A DNA stretch of 64,000 nucleotides from Pichia kudriavzevii (taxonomy: Eukaryota; Ascomycota; Pichiomycetes; Pichiales; Pichiaceae): positions 682,001-746,000 of the forward strand of contig NC_042508.1 in NCBI RefSeq assembly GCF_003054445.1. The letters run 5' to 3'. The first letter of the stretch is position 1; each line of letters starts with the position of its first letter. The notes under the pieces were generated by a model. That model saw only the letters and a list, made by a program, of their open reading frames with translations, made no database searches and had not been told where the DNA came from. Both the position numbers and the translations under genes were made by a program. Shown here in pieces: positions 60,343 to 64,000 of the stretch.

Positions 60343-60353
60343 GTCACGTGCGC
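60343..60353. promoter_or_regulatory. GTCACGTGCGC element in the RPL7/YPL199C divergent promoter
   Basis: The same 11-mer as at RPL22 (6321-6331), here ~230 bp before the RPL7 ATG and ~130 bp before the Smr gene's ATG. The CACGTG core is palindromic, so it could serve either gene. Cbf1 binding is inferred. Confidence 0.55.
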
Positions 60354-60480
60354 AGAGACAGGGCTGGAGCGGCTCAGCTTGTACTAGAATTTCTTAACAT
60401 TTTTGTTTGGAATGTTGTTCATTGAACAAGCATTTTTGTGTTCGTTTCTCTTTCCACATGGTAAACAACACACACTGGAA

Positions 60481-61400
60481 ATGGCTTCTGCAGGTGTTGC
60501 CTCAAGAGGGCCTATGCTTAACGGTAAGTGACCACGTGTGTAATTGTACCAAATGGCATTGTTTCTAACAGGTTATACCCCATCCGTTTTTTTAAAAAAA
60601 TTATAGGCAATGAAAGGGACTACAATCACGTTTCTGATAAAGAGTATGTTAAATTTAGAAATCTAGCCGAAGAAGCTTATTCCAAGAGACAGAAGCTTTC
60701 TGCCCTGTCACAGCAAGCCTATCAAAAGGGAGACAAAAAATCTGCGAGTGAGCTTTCAAGAAAGGCCAAAGAGCAATTGTCAATTGCGGAAGGTTATAAT
60801 GAAAAGGCAGCAACATATGTCTTTCTCGAGAATAACAAAGACTCGGACGACGATGACATTGACTTACATGGCCTGTATATTAAGGAGGCAGAGTATATTC
60901 TAAAACAGCGAATTATCAGTGGCATTAGTAAAAACCAACCAAAGTTGGATTGCATTGTTGGCAAGGGACTACACTCAAAGGACGGCGTTGCAAAGTTGAA
61001 GCCAGCAGTTGAAGAACTATGTCGTAAAGCTAACTTGAAATGCTGGATCGATGAGAAGAATGCTGGGGTATTGCACATTGGTTTGAAGAATGCTTCCATC
61101 CCTCAATCATGGTATGACATTAATCCACATGGTATAGGTGCCATGGATGATAACTACTTTGCATATCATCCTAACGAGATCCCCCAAGGTCACCAACCAT
61201 CACACCAGTACAATTATGCTCAGTCTCAACCTCAACCTCAACAACAAGCCAACACAAACATACAACCTTATCATCAACAAAACTATCACCAGCAACAGCA
61301 ACAACAGCAACAACAACAACACAATAACAACAACAACGAGGAAATGGCTCTTGCACTGTGTTCTGTTGCAGCTGCTTTGTTTAAATGTTTCTACAGATAG
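60481..61400 (+). CDS. YPL199C: YPL199C orthologue, DUF1771 + Smr domain protein, one intron
   Basis: Exon 1 is 60481-60523, encoding MASAGVASRGPMLN plus one base. The intron is 60524-60606 (GTAAGT donor, TTCTAAC branch-like, acceptor TTATAG). Exon 2 is 60607-61400. The 278-residue product has DUF1771 (NERDYNHVSDKEYVKFRNLA onward) and an Smr domain (~105-180: DIDLHGLYIKEAEYIL, IVGKGLHS). A poly-Gln/Asn tail follows, with a hydrophobic Cys-containing end. Smr domains bind nucleic acid and can be nucleases; the DLHG and GxGxHS motifs are present. The function of YPL199C is not established. RPL7 next door matches YPL198W. An unspliced reading would begin inside the intron with unrelated residues. 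Confidence 0.9.
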
Positions 61401-61659
61401 ATTTACTTTCCCCTGTGCTTAATTGCGCAATGTATAAATACATTAGACTAATTCATCGCTCCTTCCCACCTTACAAATTTATATGTAGATTACAGTGACA
61501 GTTAACAAGTAATTATCATCATGTCCGAAATAGCGCGATAACTAATGGCAATTTGTCCTACATATACTTTGCAAATCATGAGAAACAGACAGCGCAGCCT
61601 ACGGATCTCACGATAGAATAGAGATAGTGCATGACTACAGGGAGATAGTGACATCTAAA

Positions 61660-63084
61660 ATGCCTAATCCTGTAATGAGTGAGCTAAATAGATTGCAACA
61701 TATTTTCAATTCGATTATTAATGAACTTAATCAAACTACGCAACAGCAACAAGTAGATGACGTTGAAGCTATCCCGCAGTTACAGATGCCAGGGGGGCTT
61801 GATCTTCCGACTTCTGAGACACAAAATAGTGAAGATAATAGCAATACTAACAAAGTGGAGAATTTATTCAAGAAGTTGCTGTTGATAATTGCAATTTGTG
61901 TTTTACTTATAGTTTTTCTCCCGATTTACGTAATATACATGATACTCATGTTCTTATTCGTATTCACAGTCTCAATTTACAATAAAATTCACCAAGGAAA
62001 ATATAGCAACTTGCGTAATACAGACCCTTCGGACATTGCAAGAAGATTCATTATGAATTTTGATGAAAGAATTGGAAATAATCTAGCTGGAATAGACAGC
62101 TCTGACCCCATGGAAGATCAAGATCAACCTAATACTCTAATAGAAGAAGGACATTTGGGGGAGATAGGACGTCCAGATTTCCTAGAATGTGCTTATTCTC
62201 AAGCACTATATATTGTGAAGAAAGATATTAGGTGGCTTCTCTGCTATATTGAAAGTGGAGAGAACCAAGAATGCGTAGATTTTACCAAGGAAGTCCTAGT
62301 ACATCCCGTATTCCTAAAATTTATCAAAAACAAGAATTTCTTGGTATGGGGTGGCGATATTTCTGATAGTGAAGCATTCCAAGTGTGCAATCAATTTAAT
62401 ATCACAAAGCTTCCTTTCTTAGGCCTACTTTGTATGACTGTCAATCAGATACCCACGTCGTCTGGAATGCAACAATCAGAACCAGTTCTATCATTAGTTT
62501 CGAAAATACAAGGATATAAGGATTTAGAGACTACAATACACAAACTCCAGCGTGCATACTCAAAATACAATCCCATTGTGTCCCAGTTAAAGAGGGACAA
62601 CCCCGAGTCTTTGCAGGGTGTTGTAAGAGAATTACAAGATGAAGCTCTGCAAAATTCAATAAGAAGAATTCGGCCTCTAAGAAACTCATACAGTAGAGAA
62701 CCACAGAGAAGAAGTAGAGAAGAAAAACGTTTACAGTGGCTCAAGTGGAGAAAATCGACTTTAGAGCCTGAGCCCAATGAACCAGGCCAATATGCTAGGC
62801 TTGCAATTAAATTTCCAGATGGTTCAAGAAAACAAATCAAGATAGGAAAGACATCTTCTCTAGAAAAAATTTATGCAACGTTGGAATGCATGTATTTGAA
62901 TGAAGTTGAACTTGGGGATGCCACGGTTTACCAATGTCCAGACGACTATGAGCACGAGTATCGTTTTAGAATATACACAGTTATGCCAAAGCAAATTATA
63001 CCCATGAGCAGCAACATTACAATTGAAGAGACCACTTCCATATATCCCAGTGGTAACTTGGTTGTCGAAATGGTGGTCGATTAG
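61660..63084 (+). CDS. UBX3: Ubx3-like membrane UAS/UBX protein, Cdc48 adaptor
   Basis: ATG 61660 gives 474 residues (S. cerevisiae Ubx3 is 455); frame upstream has only GTG. A hairpin-like hydrophobic segment lies at ~69-105 (LLLIIAICVLLIVFLPIYVI). A UAS thioredoxin-like domain follows at ~175-285 (FLVWGGDISDSEAFQVCNQF), then a charged coiled coil with EEKRLQWLKWRK, and a C-terminal UBX domain (~380-474: ARLAIKFPDGSRKQIKIG). The UBX domain recruits Cdc48/p97. No UBA domain is evident, so Ubx3 fits better than Ubx2. SRP14 follows, as with YDL091C-YDL092W. Confidence 0.87.
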   Translation: MPNPVMSELNRLQHIFNSIINELNQTTQQQQVDDVEAIPQLQMPGGLDLPTSETQNSEDNSNTNKVENLFKKLLLIIAICVLLIVFLPIYVIYMILMFLFVFTVSIYNKIHQGKYSNLRNTDPSDIARRFIMNFDERIGNNLAGIDSSDPMEDQDQPNTLIEEGHLGEIGRPDFLECAYSQALYIVKKDIRWLLCYIESGENQECVDFTKEVLVHPVFLKFIKNKNFLVWGGDISDSEAFQVCNQFNITKLPFLGLLCMTVNQIPTSSGMQQSEPVLSLVSKIQGYKDLETTIHKLQRAYSKYNPIVSQLKRDNPESLQGVVRELQDEALQNSIRRIRPLRNSYSREPQRRSREEKRLQWLKWRKSTLEPEPNEPGQYARLAIKFPDGSRKQIKIGKTSSLEKIYATLECMYLNEVELGDATVYQCPDDYEHEYRFRIYTVMPKQIIPMSSNITIEETTSIYPSGNLVVEMVVD

Positions 63085-63176
63085 TTTACTTTTCAGCTTC
63101 ATCTATTCAATTTTGTACGTAAATACTAATCGTTAATTAGCTCAAATTATATAGGTTTAACAGATTATAAGATTAT

Positions 63177-63654
63177 CTATTTCTTGGACGTCTTCTTAAC
63201 CTTCTTCTTAGACTTGGACTTCTTTTTTAGCCCTGGAAAACCGGCTTTGATAATGTTGGTGTATTCTTTCCAAAAAATAGCCAAATTTTGGGGCTCAACA
63301 ACTGTACTCAACTTCACCTTTTTAGATTTGTCCCTATTACCATCCGTGACTCTTATAAGAATGGGATGGGTTTTTTGATCAGGATTAAATTCATGTAGAA
63401 GTGGTTTGACATTTTTCGGAAGATCAGATAACGGGTTGATTCCTTCAATCTCATCATCAATATTATACGACAATCTCTTTTGGGTGATATATATGGACGA
63501 TTTTCCACCGTTTTTCGTAAGCAAACCAGTTACTTGTGTGAAAAACTGTTATAGTAAATCAAAAAAAAAATGTCAGTATTCAACATAGGCTCAAAGAAAC
63601 AATTCACATAATCCCACTACCATAACATACCTCATTATTATCCAACACGGCCAT
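63177..63654 (-). CDS. SRP14: Srp14, signal recognition particle Alu-domain subunit, one intron
   Basis: Exon 1 is 63631-63654 (MAVLDNNE). The intron is 63546-63630 (GTATGT donor, TACTGAC branch complement at 63572-63578, AACAG acceptor). Exon 2 is 63177-63545. The 130-residue product reads FFTQVTGLLTKNGGKSSIYI across the junction and has the core HPILIRVTDGNRDKSKKVKL, FWKEYTNIIKAGFPGLKKK and a Lys-rich tail. S. cerevisiae Srp14 is 146 aa. It binds the SRP RNA Alu domain as a homodimer in yeast and pauses elongation during ER targeting. Without splicing there is no ATG near the 5' end. Confidence 0.94.
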
Positions 63655-63837
63655 TTTTGTCTAGTGTAAGCAGCTATGTTGGTAGTCTTTCCGTCTGTGC
63701 TTACAACTTGTTAAGTTGCTTATGAGATTCCGCCATCTTTCATGGATCCAAATATCTTCGAACACCGCGCAATTGTGGTCAACGAATTACGTAAGCAAGA
63801 ATTACTGGTATACAGAAGAATAGCTTCACAACGTCAT

Positions 63838-64000
63838 TTATAAATTCGAGAAGAATGTGTACATGTTCAAAGCATAACCATAAGGAACACCAAAAATCGC
63901 ATCTATTCCCAGAACGTGGTTATCATCCAAGATTGTGATAGTATTTGGCTGCTCAATTTCAATAGGATAAGCAGAGAATGCATTGCCATACTTTTGAGCT
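63838..64000 (-). CDS. C-terminal end of an unidentified protein, 5' part outside window
   Basis: The minus-strand frame is open from the right edge to TAA at 63838-63840, giving 53 residues: AQKYGNAFSAYPIEIEQPN..., then ILDDNHVLGIDAIFGVPYGY and a hydrophobic end. Codon choice and composition look coding, and a gene should lie upstream of SRP14 here. Too short to identify. Confidence 0.55.
   Translation of the reverse strand, partial: AQKYGNAFSAYPIEIEQPNTITILDDNHVLGIDAIFGVPYGYALNMYTFFSNL

Noticed and set aside
63742-63843. 33-codon ATG frame upstream of SRP14
   Set aside because: It overlaps the 3' end of the partial minus-strand gene and the SRP14 promoter; no supporting feature.

Overview
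The window is nuclear DNA of a budding yeast. It is AT-rich and gene-dense, with about 27 recognisable protein genes, one tRNA gene and two C/D-box snoRNA genes. Introns are few, sit near the 5' ends of genes, and use GTATGT or GTAAGT donors with TACTAAC-like branch points. A CTG codon sits at a conserved Leu of a PUF repeat (23675-23677), which fits the standard genetic code rather than the CTG-Ser clade. Gene order is pre-whole-genome-duplication: several S. cerevisiae neighbour pairs are kept, in places merging both duplicated tracks. Together this suggests a Pichia/Issatchenkia-type yeast (Pichiaceae). The genus is an inference.

Layout. 1-13.5 kb: an incomplete RhoGEF-like gene, VPS9 (Rab5 exchange factor), SIL1 (BiP exchange factor), a small Ser/Thr-rich ORF, RPL22 with one intron, MIL1, FRS1 and SEC4. 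13.5-25.5 kb: a GC-rich non-coding island, SRB8 (Mediator kinase module), HSV2 (PROPPIN), an ORF without a clear ATG, PET54, PUF3 and FCF2. 25.5-38.2 kb: a GATA factor with a 2.6 kb upstream region shared with KAR3, a mitochondrial PPR-like gene, TAZ1, TMA22 and THO1. A 66-nt poly(A) run inside a 16-bp tandem repeat lies between TMA22 and THO1. 38.2-49 kb: an MFS drug/polyamine antiporter, a VHR-family regulator, then about 4.8 kb without genes between convergent neighbours, holding perfect inverted repeats and ending at tRNA-Glu(UUC). 49-64 kb: an AIM2-like dienelactone hydrolase split by one in-frame TAG, ECM5, MMT1, the YPL225W orthologue, an intergenic snR39b-type snoRNA, RPL7 with two introns (the second hosting an snR39/snR59-type snoRNA), the YPL199C orthologue (Smr domain, one intron), UBX3, SRP14 (one intron) and the 3' end of an unidentified gene.

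How the genes connect. Two ribosomal-protein genes (RPL22, RPL7) share the upstream 11-mer GTCACGTGCGC, suggesting a common Cbf1-type input. The two snoRNAs carry nearly the same guide, shifted by two bases relative to box D, so they predict methylation at neighbouring LSU sites (A807 and G805 in S. cerevisiae numbering). PUF3 lies in the same window as a mitochondrial PPR-like gene whose 3' flank has a perfect Puf3 site.

The strongest anomalies are the lone in-frame stop in the AIM2-like gene, the large gene-free convergent interval, the paired snoRNAs and the ATG-less conserved-looking ORF next to PET54. I found no clear retroelement, CRISPR array or new multi-gene system.
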